From NCBI GenBank assembly GCA_036346395.1, contig CM070596.1, positions 4,752,170-4,816,169 of the forward strand: DNA of 64,000 bases, in the 5' to 3' direction. The translations under genes and the position numbers were made by a program. Every line of letters begins with the position of its first letter. Positions within the stretch are counted from its first letter, which is position 1. The stretch is from Hsuehochloa calcarea (Eukaryota > Streptophyta > Magnoliopsida > Poales > Poaceae). The notes below the pieces were generated by a model. It searched no databases and was not told the origin of the DNA. It saw only the letters and a list, made by a program, of their open reading frames with translations. This document shows, one piece after another, positions 1 to 12,200 of the stretch.

Positions 1-87
1 AGCTTCCGCATTATATATTGGTTTTTGCCGAAAGAATTTTTAAAACCGCCTATTCACACCCCTCTAGTCGGCCGCCTCGATCTTACA
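1..87 (+). mobile_element. 3' end of an LTR, cut by the window edge
   Basis: The last 87 bases match, with few changes, the 3' ends of the solo LTRs ending at 25183 and 62364. All share AGCTTCCGCATT, then AAAACCGCCTATTCAC, then CTCTA(A/G)TCGGC, and finish CTCGATCTTACA. The CA terminus is at 86-87. No primer-binding site follows, so this is a solo or 3' LTR on the plus strand. Its 5' part lies outside the window. Confidence 0.8.
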
Positions 88-529
88 ATATCATTCAAGT
101 CAAATTGTCAACCTTATTTATTGATACTCTGTGATTATTTAGTTGGTACAATGAAAATTTTCTGGTGCTCATATGTCTTAGTGTAGTTGCTCACTTGTCT
201 TAGTGTAGTTTTCTTTCAACAATTTAATCATGCAGAATCGATCTAATCTTGCTAAAGTGTTGTAATTTTGTTTATTTTTCAGATCCTCCTCTGGAATCAG
301 GGTAAGTATTGTTTCACTATCTGGTGAGTTACAACTATTATTTATATTTGGTCTTGTGCTGACATCTATTCCTCATCTTGAGCGGTGCAGGCACTTATCT
401 ACTCTTTTGTGAGCTATTGTGCTTGCATCAACTATCAAGGTTACCAAACATCAAGAAGCAAAATTGAAGGGCATTATTCAACTGACAAGAAATAGTGATG
501 TTTAACTCACATTCTACCTCGTGGAACAG
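88..529. other. AT-rich flank of the LYK relic, no gene resolved
   Basis: Between the LTR end and the first recognisable exon I see no coding segment I can assign. Given the downstream LysM-kinase exons, this may be remains of an intron or of a short hinge exon, but no LysM domain coding is visible. The extracellular part of the gene is therefore absent. Confidence 0.4.
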
Positions 530-1471
530 GAAATAGCCTTTCTGGAGGAGCAGTAGCAGGAACTGTGATATCCTGTATTTTTATCTCGAAAAGTGAGAAG
601 GACCATGTTGCTTCCATCTCCAGAAGAGCCTGTCCAACTTGGTAACGATAAGCTCCTTTTCTTAGCTGTGCAACTCCTGTAGATCAAACTGTGTCAAACC
701 ATTGGATATATTACAAGATAACATTTCCAATTCTTGATCAATCAGATAGAACCTGTTGATTTGTTTTCTGTCATATTCCACTATTGCTCTTTATTGCACT
801 GTTACACTTACACATACACGCACCTAGGCACGGATGCAGGCACACACAATGCACTTATTACTTTTCTGTTAGTAACTATAGTTGGATAAGTAATATGCTT
901 CTATTGAGGTTATTTTTGTGTCTCTGCTGTTTTTTGTGAGGGAAGTAGCTGCCACTTTTCTTCAACCTCATATAAATTGTATTGTCTCCACGAATACAAT
1001 AGTACATAATTTATATGCTTTTTCAATTGCATATATCTTTCCAGGTGATGCTTCGCGGGCTGAGGGCATTAAGGTTGACAAATCCATAGAGTTCTCATAT
1101 GAAGAACTTTTCAATGCTGCACAGGACTTTATTACAGATCATAAAATTGGGCAAGGTGGTTTTGGTTCTGTTTATTATGCTGAGCTTAGAGGTGAGGTTA
1201 GTTCAACCTTTTTCTCAGCATGGACATGGATAGCCAATGTAGCAGAGTGCATTTCACACATCAATATATAACATGACAATTTATGGACTCACACATACAA
1301 GTAGGGGAAAAAGACAAAAGATCCATACAGATTCTGCTCTTGATTTTAAAACGATGTGCCTTTTCTCTCTTCTTTCTTCAGAAAGCAGCCATAAAGAAAA
1401 TTGATACGCAAGCAACTCAAGAATTCCTTGCTGAACGGAAGGTTTTAACACATGTTCATCACTTGAATCTG
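530..1471 (+). pseudogene. LysM receptor-like kinase relic (CERK1/LYK type), truncated
   Basis: Three exon remnants are readable. The first, 530-641, has acceptor CAG and donor GTAACG. It encodes a Gly/Ala-rich start of a transmembrane segment (LSGGAVAGTVIS), but the juxtamembrane motif LLPSPEEPVQLG that should follow is in a different frame, so there is an indel. The second, 1045-1196, carries VDKSIEFSYEELFNAAQ and the glycine loop IGQGGFGSVYYAELRGE. The third, 1382-1471, carries AAIKKIDTQATQEF, with the ATP-binding Lys, and ends at LTHVHHLNL, followed by GT. This order and wording match plant LysM receptor kinases that sense chitin or symbiotic signals at the plasma membrane. No LysM ectodomain, catalytic loop (HRD) or DFG exon could be found, so no kinase can be made. 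It is probably a partial duplicate of a functional gene elsewhere. Confidence 0.85.
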
Positions 1472-2220
1472 GTTAGTGATCCTACGATTTTCTGAGAACA
1501 GCAACATATCAGGATGACCAGTAATCATTTATCAAAGAGAACCCTTATCTCATAGTATGTTGTCTTACAAGGTTTGAAAATTGATGATAAACAAATTGAA
1601 AAACTAGATATATGTCAGTGCAAAATAGTGTAATTAGAGAAACACCACTCCAAGATGCCCACTCTACTGAGGATGACATCTACTCTGGCTACTCCCTACT
1701 AGCCGCTGGTGGCAATTGCATGCATTGGTATATTGCAAGGCCATCGATTGAAAAAACCTGCAAATCATACTTTTGTTAGTGAAAGGGATACTAACATACT
1801 CCTTTATGCTTTTTCCCTTTGTTATCTGACACACTATAGAGAGTAGCCCTTCTGGTGAGTCTTTGCAGTTGAGCATTGGGAGCGACAAGTTGAAGGTTAA
1901 CTCATGCACCTCGACAATTAGTATACCAAGCATTCACTCCGTGAACTACTTGGAACTGTTATATGTATCATGCCTTATGCCTAGCTTCTTGAATTTGAAC
2001 TCAAATATGTTGTGGATGTCTTATCTATATATATGAATGTTATATTGTGAACTCGAACATTATGTTAATATTGTCGAATATTGATTTGTGGCTAATTGGT
2101 GGTATTTTTCTTGATGTGGAATGTATGGCTTGTTTGATTGTCGAGTTTCCTATCAGCTTGAGCCTGGTTTAAAATGAAATGCATTGTACGTACAAAATTG
2201 GTGCATATGTTATTCGAGTA
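1472..2220. other. No gene seen; possible decayed intron
   Basis: I looked for the next LYK exon, which should begin with a VRLIGYC-like motif, and did not find it. The stretch is AT-rich with no long open frame that resembles a known protein. Confidence 0.5.
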
Positions 2221-2604
2221 ACTCCCGAGTGTCCTTAGTTGACATACACTCGAGAAAATTACAAATCTGCATGCATGCTGGATCGCCATGTGGCTAGATT
2301 TCCCGAGTGTAGTTGAATCAACACTCGGGACAAATTTCCTATTTCCCGAGTGCAGTTGACATACGCTGGGAAAATTTGCCCACTTTCCCAAGTGTCAACA
2401 CTCGGTAAAAGTATTTCGTTACGGTGGCTAAACCTGTTGTGGCACATATTCTCTTGAGTGTTGGGTATTTCCTGAACGTACATTCGATGAAACTATCCCG
2501 AGTGTGTTTTCTAGACGGCTGACCTTCGGGAATTAGTTTCACAAGTGTTTTTGTACTTCCTCGAGTGTTTCAAGCACTCGGAAAATTAACAAATTCTGGT
2601 AGTG
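2221..2604 (-). mobile_element. Terminal part of a CACTA (En/Spm-type) transposon
   Basis: At 2593-2604 the sequence ends in TTCTGGTAGTG; its reverse complement begins CACTACCAGAA, the standard terminus of CACTA elements. The 380 bases inside are packed with direct and inverted copies of the subterminal motif CCGAGTGT/ACACTCGG (for example near 2225, 2302, 2325, 2343, 2497 and 2572), where CACTA transposases bind. I could not find the other terminus or a transposase, so this is a fragment or a terminus of a deleted non-autonomous element. Confidence 0.75.
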
Positions 2605-3583
2605 AAACTATTAATTGAGTCATGAAAAGACTAAAATGCTCTTCCTCTTCCTCCTCTTCCTCTCTTCTCTCTCACCTTATCACCTGCCCTCCTCCCCCTG
2701 GGCAGCCGCCAACCTCCTTGGCTCTCGGTACCACTGCCCTCCTTCCCATCGCCCACTATTGCCCTCCTTAGCTCCCGCTGCTACCCTCCAACCATGCACC
2801 CATCGGCCTCCTTCCCATGGCTTGTCGCTATCCTCCTCAGCTCCCGTGGCACCGTCACGGCCCTCCACCTAGCGCCCGTCGACCTCCCTAGCTCCAGCTG
2901 GTGCTGCTGCCCTCCTCCACAGTAAAGCCAAACCAAACCTCCGCAAGAAAGTGAATTTTCTTTTTCTTTCATAGAACTCAAAATGTCATGTGGGTCCTAG
3001 GGTAATATGAGCATTTTGATAATAAAAAAATCTAACACCTTTCCGGCGTTTAACGGGAGCTATGCTTAACGGAGCTAACGAAAATGGCATAAAAGTGATG
3101 AAAATTAAATTCTAGTGGCATAAAAGGAAACATGTTTTTTTAGTGGCATACTAGGGAACCAACCAATTTCCAGTGGCAAATAAGGAACTTACTCAATTTA
3201 CAATCCGAAGTAGACATGGGGAAAGCAGCTCCACATGGTCAATGCACTATCCCAACCATCCAAGGTGCTCCGAGATTTGTGCAAAAACATTGAAATGATT
3301 GAAAGATGAGATGGTGGTTTGAATTTCAAAAGTTTCCATCAATCCCGAGGCATATTTTATGATTAGAATAGTGTCCATGAACATGTGGAAAAACCATTCT
3401 CCTAGACATGGTGACGATGTTTTGATTTTTTTGGCCTCCAGCTGTGATGTGCCACAAGTGCCACTAACGATTCGAGCTCCACAACTTGGGCTAAAAATGT
3501 TGCGGCAAAGCACTTGACATGTGCCTTACTTTCTATGACACGCAGTGTGGTAAAGAGAAAAACGATAAGCTAACTAAGTATCG
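2605..3583. other. Repeat-like spacer with a C-rich tract
   Basis: 2640-2930 is a pyrimidine-rich, low-complexity tract that is open in several frames and gives proline/serine-rich peptides on one strand, with no domain. 2990-3215 repeats the phrase AGTGGCATA/AGTGGCAAATAAGGA three times, as in ends of grass transposons. I assign no gene. Confidence 0.45.
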
Positions 3584-3930
3584 CACACCGAACTTTGAAC
3601 TGGGTTGTCTGATATTTCAAGACAAAGCCATGACGGTTAGTAATTTTTACAATAATATTAAAAATTATTAAAAATAGTCAAAATAAATAATTACAAAACT
3701 AGACCCCGTCGCCAATTGGAATAGCGATAGATCCATGTCCTCATTCCAATTGGCACACCTAACTTTGAACTGGGTTGTCTAATATTTCAAGACAAAGCCA
3801 TGACGGTCAGTAATTTTTAAATAATATTAATTTAAAATATTATTAAAATAGTTGAAATAAATAATTACAAAACTAGACCACCATCGCCAATTGGAATAAT
3901 GACAGATCCCTGTTGCCATTCCAATTGGCG
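3584..3930. repeat. Tandem duplication, period about 170 bp
   Basis: Copy 1 starts at 3584 (CACACCGAACTTTGAACTGG) and copy 2 at 3754 (CACACCTAACTTTGAACTGG). They stay alignable through GACAAAGCCATGACGGT and ACAAAACTAGACC to the palindromic GCCAATTGGAAT block. Copies differ by scattered substitutions and small indels, so the duplication is not recent. No coding content is seen. Confidence 0.85.
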
Positions 3931-4489
3931 ACAGGGGCCTGGCCACTAGCGACAGGGACACGGCTCAACAGTGCCCAGAGCTCCTCTATCACCAATTCAA
4001 TTGGCGATAGGGATCCCTTTTTTATTTCAAAAATTGGAAAACCGTCAATTTTTTATTCATCTCCACTCCTTTTGTATTGTGTATTTCGAGCAGATATTTT
4101 ATCGACAAATCACACTGATATTATATAACATCCAGCACGACGTCATAACATCTTTGATCAAAAATAAATAAAATTTCCTACTTACTATTTTCGAGGACAT
4201 TTTCTTGTTGAAAAATCTTAATAAAATTACATAACATTTAGCACAACGTCATAACATCTTTGTCAATAAATCGCAACAACATAACACATAGTTATTTTAC
4301 AAATCAAAGTGATATTACAAAGCATCGCAACCGCCCTGCCGCTTCTGGCCATCTCCGCCACGCCACCACCACCCACGGAACCACCTCCTCGCTTGGTTCC
4401 ATATGGCCTACTCACAGCCGCCATCATCGCCTCCTTCTCCGGCGGTAAGGCCTGGTCGGGCGACCTGCGGTGCTCCTCTGCTGTCTCCC
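3931..4489. other. AT-rich then C-rich spacer
   Basis: Two more partial copies of a phrase resembling ATAACATCCAGCACGACGTC (near 4125 and 4225) show an older local duplication. 4320-4480 is C-rich and open in several frames, but carries no recognisable domain. Confidence 0.4.
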
Positions 4490-5390
4490 AAGGAGTATCG
4501 ACCGTTGTGTTTCGATCACACACTTTCGACCACTGTATTTCGACCACACAGTTGGAACACTCAATTGTCGATCAATGTGTTTCGACCACACAATTTTGAC
4601 TACCCATTATTCGACCACTGTGGTTTGACCACTCAGTCTCAACCCAATGGACTACGGTTTTGACCATATGATTTCAACCGTACTGATCTAGGCCTTCGAC
4701 CACAATGGTCTACGGTTTCGACCAGATTATTTTGAACATACTGGTCTAAGCCTTCGACCACATTGGTTTATGGCTTTGACCAGATTTCTTTGACCATTCT
4801 AGTCTATGCCTTCGACCACAATGGTGCGTTGCATCGACCAAATTATTTTGACCATACTTATCTAATCCTTCGACCATATTTCTTTGACCATTCTAGTCTA
4901 TGCCTTCGACCACAATGGTCCGTGTCATCGACCAGATTATTTTGACTATACTGGTCTAAGCCTTCGACCACATTGGTCTATGGCTTTGACTAGATTTCTT
5001 TTACCATTCTAGTCTACGCCTTCGACCACAATGGTCCGTGGCATTGACCAAATTATTTTGACCATACTTGTCTAATCCTTTGACCACATTAGTTTATGGC
5101 TTTGACCAGATTTCTTTGACCATTCTAGTCTATGCCTTCAACCATAATGGTATGTGTCATCGACCAGATTATTTTGACTATACTGGTCTAGGACTTTGAC
5201 CACATTGGTCTATGGCTTCAACCAGATTACTTAGACAATACTGGTCTATGCCTTTGACCACATTGGTCTATGGCCTCGACCAGATTATTTTGACCATACT
5301 AGTCTATGCCTTCGACCACTATGGTCTATGGCTTCGACTAGATTACTTCAACCCTACTAGTCCATGCCTTCAACCACATTGATCTAATAC
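4490..5390. repeat. 58-bp minisatellite with alternating subtypes
   Basis: About 15 degenerate copies of a 58-bp unit built from GACCACATTGGTCTATGGC, TTTGACCAGATTTCTTTG and ACCATTCTAGTCTATGCC. Successive units tend to alternate between a CATTGGTCTATGG/AGATTTC form and a CAATGGTCCGTGG/AGATTATT form, giving a 116-bp higher-order period in the middle of the array. Each unit contains short dyads GACCA/TGGTC. Frames through it are an artefact of the periodicity. Confidence 0.85.
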
Positions 5391-5749
5391 TTCTAGTCCA
5401 AGAATTTGCCTGTTGTGGAACGATAGGAATGAATGGGCTTTTACACATATGTGCATTGAACGGGAGGATTATCGACATATTGAACGTGGTCATTATCAGG
5501 ACATTGCACAAGAGCATGACTGGGGTTATCAGAACGTTGAGCAAGGCGAGTCAATACTTTGATCGTATTGCACCCAGACTTTGCAAATTATGTTACTTTA
5601 AATTATGAAATTGCATCACTATGATTTATACAACTATGTTTGTTTATTTCATAGTTAATGCCTTAATGATAATTGAGTATAACTTCCAATCCTTGAATTT
5701 GGACACCACCCTTGTCACTCTAGAACTAATAGTTTACATACTAGTTAAT
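5391..5749. other. No gene seen
   Basis: AT-rich unique-looking sequence between the minisatellite and an LTR remnant. No open frame resembling a known protein. Confidence 0.4.
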
Positions 5750-7171
5750 AAGTCTGTATCTAAGTGTCATGCTTAGCCTTACTTAGATACGTGGTCATGT
5801 GGGCATTAAAGTGTCGGCATCATCTTTCCAAACATGAAAAGCTGGATTTGGACAGTTGAGGCAGGGGGCCTGGCTGGTATGTTGGACTAAAGGTTATTTT
5901 CAAAACCAACCGAAACCTGAAAATCTCTACCCGACTTGGGCGGATGGAAAGAGTGGTTAGTGCTGGTGATGCACGTCGGTGGGGTATGTGGATGCACCAT
6001 CCAAGTCAATCAAGGATCGAATCTGGTGATGACCACTCATGTAAAACAGTACAACCACAAGTCGGTAACGCATACAACCTGACTAACTAATTTGTTCGCC
6101 TTGGCGTGGCTTCAATGTTGGGGGTGTGGGTGGATAGTCGGGGGAGAACGAAGCCACTGGACCGCATGGCGCTAAAGGGAGACCTTCGGTGGGCGAGGGA
6201 GGGCCCTATGGAGGTGATACCTAGCGGTGCGAAGTTGCAAAGATGTTGGGCATTGTAAAGGCCTTGTGATAAACAACCATTAGTCACACACCTACAAAAG
6301 TGTGTCGGGGCAGTATAAGTTGATTTATCTTTTGTGCGTAAAGTGTATAAACTCTGCAGAGTAAAAAAACTATCTAGATAGCCATGCTCACGGTCAAGAG
6401 CAGTGCTGAGAACTAGCTTGATATAGCTTTTATTTTATAAAACAATTTGTGTGTGTATGTGGAATCTAAAGCTGGGGTGGGACCCCAGGGATTTGATAAG
6501 GCCTGGTCGGGGACCAGTGGTAATTACGGGTTAGCCCGAGCATTGAGTGGATGGAGCCACTCGATGGTATAGGAGATGGGATCTCCACTATTACTTTACA
6601 ACAAAAACCCATTTATAAAACATGTGTTGGTTAAAATGTTAAGTCTTAGGATTTGCTACTACTTAATCTATTTCAATAAATGGTCTTGTGTAAAATAAAA
6701 GATCCGAGAGTCTCCCCTTTGATTAGCCCTGCATATATAATAATTGCATTGTGTGTTGGCTCGCGAGTACGGTTGTGTACTCATACTCGCTATTTACATT
6801 CTTTTAGTCAGCACGCACCAATGAAGACTACAGGTACAATCATGTATATTGATCAAGACTGAAGATCAAGAAGGCCAAGCACTAGGTCGCGAGCCCACAG
6901 TCGATCGCCGGTGGGCATATCATGAGGGTTTCACATGTTATACTTTGATTCTACTTCCGCTGCTATTCTTGAAATTATTTAGCCTATCCGGCCATTCTGC
7001 AAAACCAAAAGGCGTAAAATATATTTACGCTTTGTTTAATATTATATAATAACTTTGCATTTTTGTTATATATATTTGAATTAACAATGTAACTGTGTAT
7101 GCTATCTACTGATCTATAGAATATCACAAGTGTACACAGTAGGTCCCAAGTTCTAAATTTGGGGTCTCACA
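5750..7171 (+). mobile_element. Decayed LTR (gypsy-type), plus orientation
   Basis: The segment ends TTTGGGGTCTCACA at 7171, a typical plant LTR 3' end. It contains the phrases found in long grass gypsy LTRs: GTCGGTAACGCATACAACC, the AAGCTGGGGTGGGACCCC block, and a GTACTCATACTCGC block. The overall texture resembles the LTR at 44182-51053. The left boundary is approximate and I found no target duplication or internal region. Confidence 0.5.
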
Positions 7172-8040
7172 ATTGAGGTATTTGATCAGTGTTCTTGTTT
7201 GGAAAATTTGGGATGGAGCTAGTCAGTGATTGTTATTTCTGCAGCCAGCTAGGTAGCTATGGCTGCTCTTGGTACTTGATCGAGTTGTCCATTTTTTATG
7301 CAGAAATTTTTATTGCGATTTTGAGGTACTTGCTGTGCTGTCGTTGCAAATTCGAAAAATTGCAATTATTTGTGGCTAGTCTTGGTTATGGTTAGAGTGG
7401 TTTAGGTTGCAACTTGTTTAATCTGTGTAGATTGAGCCCTGAAATGTAGCATGATCTGACACGTTATTCTCACTTGTTCAGTTAGTTGCTTCGCATGAAG
7501 CTGAACTGGCATGGTATATATTGTTAAATCCACCATGGAGATGACCTTTTCACAATAGTTTTTTTGGGAGATATTTTTTACAGTAGGTTATTAACATACT
7601 GACATGAAATTGTTTCAACTGTGGACTAAATATTTGTAACATGGTACACACTGCAAGGTTAGTAATATGGCGAATTAACGACTAGATTGATGTCGCGGGT
7701 ACACCCCTGATCAAAAGAAACATTCGTATCCCCGACACCCACCACTTCATTTCGCACACCGCAACATTCACTCTAGAAAATTAGTAAGGAACACCTTTCA
7801 CCAAGGCTGCTTGCTTGAAAAGTAAATACTCTGAAACTTTTATCGTTCATCAAACGAACAATATGACATCTACAGAAGATTCAAAAAATGTATTAATAGC
7901 ATCCAGCAATGTGGATTCCAAAAGATGTGAACAATCATGAAGTCGTGGCTGTTTATTGATGGGTTTAGCTCAATATTTCCATTTCATATATATGAGCTAG
8001 AGCAAATTACAATTGAACTAGGCTAGGGTGGTTCCGAAGC
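7172..8040. other. No gene seen
   Basis: Low-copy-looking AT-rich sequence. Short frames exist, but none has a recognisable motif, a splice pattern or a codon bias that supports a gene. Confidence 0.4.
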
Positions 8041-8260
8041 ACCCTAAATGACTGCGAGCTTAAAGATATACACCTCCAAAATAGAAAATTCATGTGGAGT
8101 AACGAGCGTGAAAATCCAACGCTTCTCAAATTGGACAGGGTGTTCTGCAATGAGGCGTGGACCATGTCCTGCACGCTCTATCCACATCGCTTTGAGATCA
8201 TTGCCCTCTCTTGCTATCAAACAACAGCGGACCAAGAAGGCCTACATGTTTCTACTTCAA
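8041..8260 (+). pseudogene. LINE (non-LTR) endonuclease fragment
   Basis: The frame through 8092 reads MWSNERENPTLLKLDRVF followed by CNEAWT. This is the signature WSNERENPTLxRLDRVF of the APE-type endonuclease domain in plant LINE elements, where substrate loops and the core strand meet. Only some 60 codons remain. The downstream SDHCPL histidine motif and the reverse transcriptase are missing, and the sequence passes directly into a different retroelement remnant. Confidence 0.75.
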
Positions 8261-8315
8261 AAAAATTTGGGTCAGCGTCTACGGTCCACACTGGTAATTC
8301 TCTTATTACAAGTAT

Positions 8316-9164
8316 GTGGACTGGGATCATTTGAACTCACTTGATAAATATGATGGGGCCTATATGATATTTAAGAATGTAGGTCTGCATGACTTTGTAG
8401 CCTTGAAGTGTGATTACAGTGGGGAAATCATAAGACAATTCTATACCACAGTACATGTGTCAGATTTCTTTGATTTCTTGATATGGATGACAGGAAACCA
8501 AAAATATCAAGCATCCAAGACTGATTTTGAAAGAGCTGTAAGAACTTATATTGGGACCCAAGAAAAATTGTATGACAAAGAAGCCCTAAGGATTCCAGCT
8601 TACAGATAATTTTATGATGAAGATGTCAACTTTGTGTATGAAAAGATTGGAGACCTTCTCCCCTTGCTCAGTTTGGTCAACAAGATAATTAACCACACCT
8701 TCTTTCCGAAGAGTGCAAATTTTGATGCTATTTGAGAGTATGCTTGGAACATCATTGATAATATTATGATCATAAGAGATATCAATGCCTCCAAGAATGA
8801 CAGAGTCAAAAGAATATACTTTGCGCCATATATTATGGCACTCATCTTAAGAGTGACTCAGTTTAAAGGAGCAAGGCTCGGAGTGCACAAGGCCTACAAG
8901 ACTAGGGAATGGGCTCCAGTGCTAGCAGTTATCCCTCCTCAACCTCCAACAATAGCTCTAGAAGATCAAGCTTCACTTCTCTCAGTTGTGATGGAAATTC
9001 GAGAGTCGCAGCAAAGACTGGAGCAAAATCAACAAAGGTTGGAGGAAGCTCAAACCGATACAAATAGTAGGATTATTGCTTTGACCAATCAAGTTCACTC
9101 CCTTCAGCAGTCCTTGTCTACCCCAGCTCGCTTTAGCCGCCGCATCAACACTCCTCAAGACTAA
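8316..9164 (+). pseudogene. Unclassified LTR-retrotransposon ORF, broken
   Basis: A frame starting MDWDHLNSLDKYDGAYM runs to a stop at 8607. After further stops, the same style of protein resumes at 8766 (MIIRDINASKNDRVKRIYF, later RVTQFKGARLGVHKAY). The C-terminus, about residues 85-130 of the second piece, is a Glu/Gln-rich coiled coil (ESQQRLEQNQQRLEEA) and ends at 9164. This arrangement is common in grass retrotransposon proteins of unassigned function, possibly Gag-like. After the stop, AAAGGGGGAGAAGAAATGAAG is purine-rich and may be the old polypurine tract before the LTR. Confidence 0.5.
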
Positions 9165-9289
9165 TCCCTTTTGGTTCTTGATGCCAAAGGGGGAGAAGAA
9201 ATGAAGACTAGGTTGAAAGATTTAGGGGGAGCTTTAGGGGCTTTTGGGTATCTTATTAACTATTATGACTATTTTGGAATAATGTGTTT

Positions 9290-12200
9290 TATGATGTATT
9301 AAATGTTTATGCTTAATGGTATTTCAAGCTTCTTTTATTGATTATCTTTTATTATTGATTGAATGATCTTATAAACATTGTTCCTCATAATCAATAAATA
9401 AATGAAACTCTGTCAAAATTTTCAATAATCCAAATGTGCATGAAATTGTTTTCATAAACCTTAATGCACATATTTAAGGGGAGCTTTCTTTATTTGTTGA
9501 TTGCCTTTGATTGCAATGATGTTTTTATCTTCATTGAACTCGACTCAAAATTGTTGCAAATCATATGTTAAAATGTTTCATTAATTGGGTTGTCATCAAT
9601 TACCAAAAAAATAGAGATTGAAAGTATCTAGGCCATCATAGTTCGTTTTGGTAAGTAATGGCAACATTATGTTAAAAGACTAACATGTGTACTAACTTGT
9701 GTTATAGGTTAAAGTCCGATGATTATTTGATGATAAGGTCATTGGCTAGACGAATATGGTAAAAGATCGGTATGGATCAAGGCAAAAGGTTTTTGTAATG
9801 CCTCGGAATCGAATCAGGAGATTTTAAAAGAAACCGGGGCGAATAGGCAATTAATGAAATGTAAATTCTTGTGGAATGAGGGGATTTTTGTAAAAATTTG
9901 GCAACTTGGGCAACGCGCCCCAGCGATCAAGAGGGGGCCGGCCCAAGGGGGCGGCCAAGCGGGAGGCGCCCCAACCCTAGCCGCCTCCCCCCACTCCCTC
10001 CTCTCCCCCTAGAGCCGCCACCCCTCCTCCCCATTCCAGCACCTCCCCTGTCCCTTGGCGCCTCCCCTTCCCCTTGGTGCTGGCCTCCAGCGATCCCCGG
10101 CGCTCCCCCGAAGCCGATCTCTCCTGCCGTCACACCGGCCGTTCGTCGCCCTCCTCGTGGCCGGCCATTGGAGAGGGAGGGAGATCTTCGGGGAGTGGAT
10201 CACCGTCGTTCTTCAGGTCTACAAGGGTAACGAGGAGTCTCACCCGCTGTTTGTTGTTGTTTGGAGGTAGATTGATCGATTAGTGATAAACCGTTTTGCT
10301 GTCTGCCAATTTTCAGAATAGATTCAATCTGTTCAGTCGTCTTGCGCGCCCTGTTTCGGCATCTTAGGTGCAGAATCTCGGGTTTTCGTCTTCTAGAGTT
10401 TTGTTCCTCAGGTCGTTAGCTTTCTTGTGGTACCAATATCACAAGATTCCGCCTTACGTTTAGGGAGATATGAATTTTTAACCGCGCGCTGCACTGTCTG
10501 TCTTGGATCTAGGGACTGTCGGTTTGTTCCTTGGTTTTGATCTAGTTAGAGTCAGATTCAGAACCTCCATCCAAATAGGTTATTGTAGCCCTTTAAATTA
10601 TCTTTCCAAGTTGATAAAGATCATTTCAATTGGATCAGTATATTGAAAGTTACATCATTTTATTTGCTACTGTTTATGCAATCTGGACAGATGTATGTCA
10701 GTTGCTTTCAACTATTATTTAGGTCACTGGTTTGGCCGACTCAAAGAACCCCACCAACTAGAATTTCGTAGCCTGGTGCGTTAAGAGTGTTTGAGCACTA
10801 GTTTCAAGTCATTATGAGTCACAGATATTTAATTAAGATTTTTCTCGTACTGCTGATCAGAAGGGCTGAAAATGGGCTTATTAGTTAGGACGTCATTTTG
10901 AGCCATTGTTTATGTTTGGTTAGTTAGAGGGTTTTGGTAAAACACTTGTAGCACGTCATGACTGGTTAGTCTTATTTCGATTAATTATTTGTGTAGGTGG
11001 TGGGGCAGTGAGTGGAGGAACACCGTCATTGCCTCCTAACACATCACAGCGCGGAAGGCAAGTACCCTGTCCGTTATTATTCAATGACGTTGTTGCTTGT
11101 GATTATACCACTAGACTTGTTTTCATGAGTTTGTTTGTATGCTATGTGTTATTCTCTATTGATGTGTGATAGACATTCATTTCACGAAAATGCATTATGT
11201 TCATACATCGATTCAATTGAACCACGGGAGTGGAAAATTATAAGTCCCATCAATTCCAGTATGGGCACGAAAGACCCACCATTCCAATGTGGGCAATGTT
11301 GGACACCCGTATGAAACGTTCTTCATACGGTATTTGAGGTCCCCGTACTTTGTTAAGTACGGGCTTAAGTGAACACCGACGAGTGTGTCACTCACTATAC
11401 CGGTATAAGTTGTGAGCAGTCCATTTCTTCATTGCATTATCCCATTTCATTCATATACATATGAGTTCAGAGATGTTTTTCACAAGCAGGTTGTGATTTG
11501 TTTTGTTCGCTTAATGTTTCTGTTGTCTGTTAAAGTACTTGCTGAGTCTTTGGCTCATCCTTACTTTGTGTGTTTTAATTAGGTAAATGAGGAGGAATGC
11601 AAGTTCTTTTGAGGGGTAGTCCAGCACGATGCACATCACCTTTATCAAATAAGAAATAATATTGTTATCTTTCATTCATGTCAACTATTTGTTAAATTTC
11701 TAAATTGTAATAATCCAATTTTGGTTTCGCTCATCGTACATTTTATTACGAATGTTTCTATTCCCTCTCATGAAACTGTTATCGTTTGTCGTTGATCCTT
11801 ATAGAATTTGGTTATTTAAGCCTGTTTAACCCGACTTGTTGTACATACTTGGTATTTATTAGTTCTTTTAGGTGACATCTTGGCTTCCGAATAGCCAGGG
11901 TGTTACAGTATTATATAGCTTAAGAACTCTTTTGTAGTTTATACCGATCTAGGTGTTTGGAGAAAAGATCGAATTTATAGGATAAATATCGTACTATAAA
12001 GAGGGATCATGGCTAGTAGTTTGAGTAACTATTTTTGTGCAGTTATCATCAATTAGGGTTCATGCATTGTCTTGATTTGAGCTTCTGAAAAAATATTTTG
12101 AAAATCGGTATGATCACTGTTGATAAGCGGTATTAACGCAAGTCAGTAGTACCGATATCTATATGGCAGTATGTATTTTTCAGAAAGCGTGTTTTCGAGT

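Noticed and set aside
1600..2220. Left end of the CACTA element
   Set aside because: I looked for a CACTACNAGAA terminus upstream of the CCGAGTGT repeats. CACTATAGAG at 1837 is too different to call.
2615..2872. Pro/Ser-rich 85-aa frame resembling a cell-wall protein
   Set aside because: Pyrimidine-rich low-complexity DNA is open in several frames on both strands, with no promoter, splice sites or domain.
9898..10283. Pro/Arg-rich frames near 10 kb
   Set aside because: C-rich leader of the nested LTR, in several overlapping frames, without a domain.
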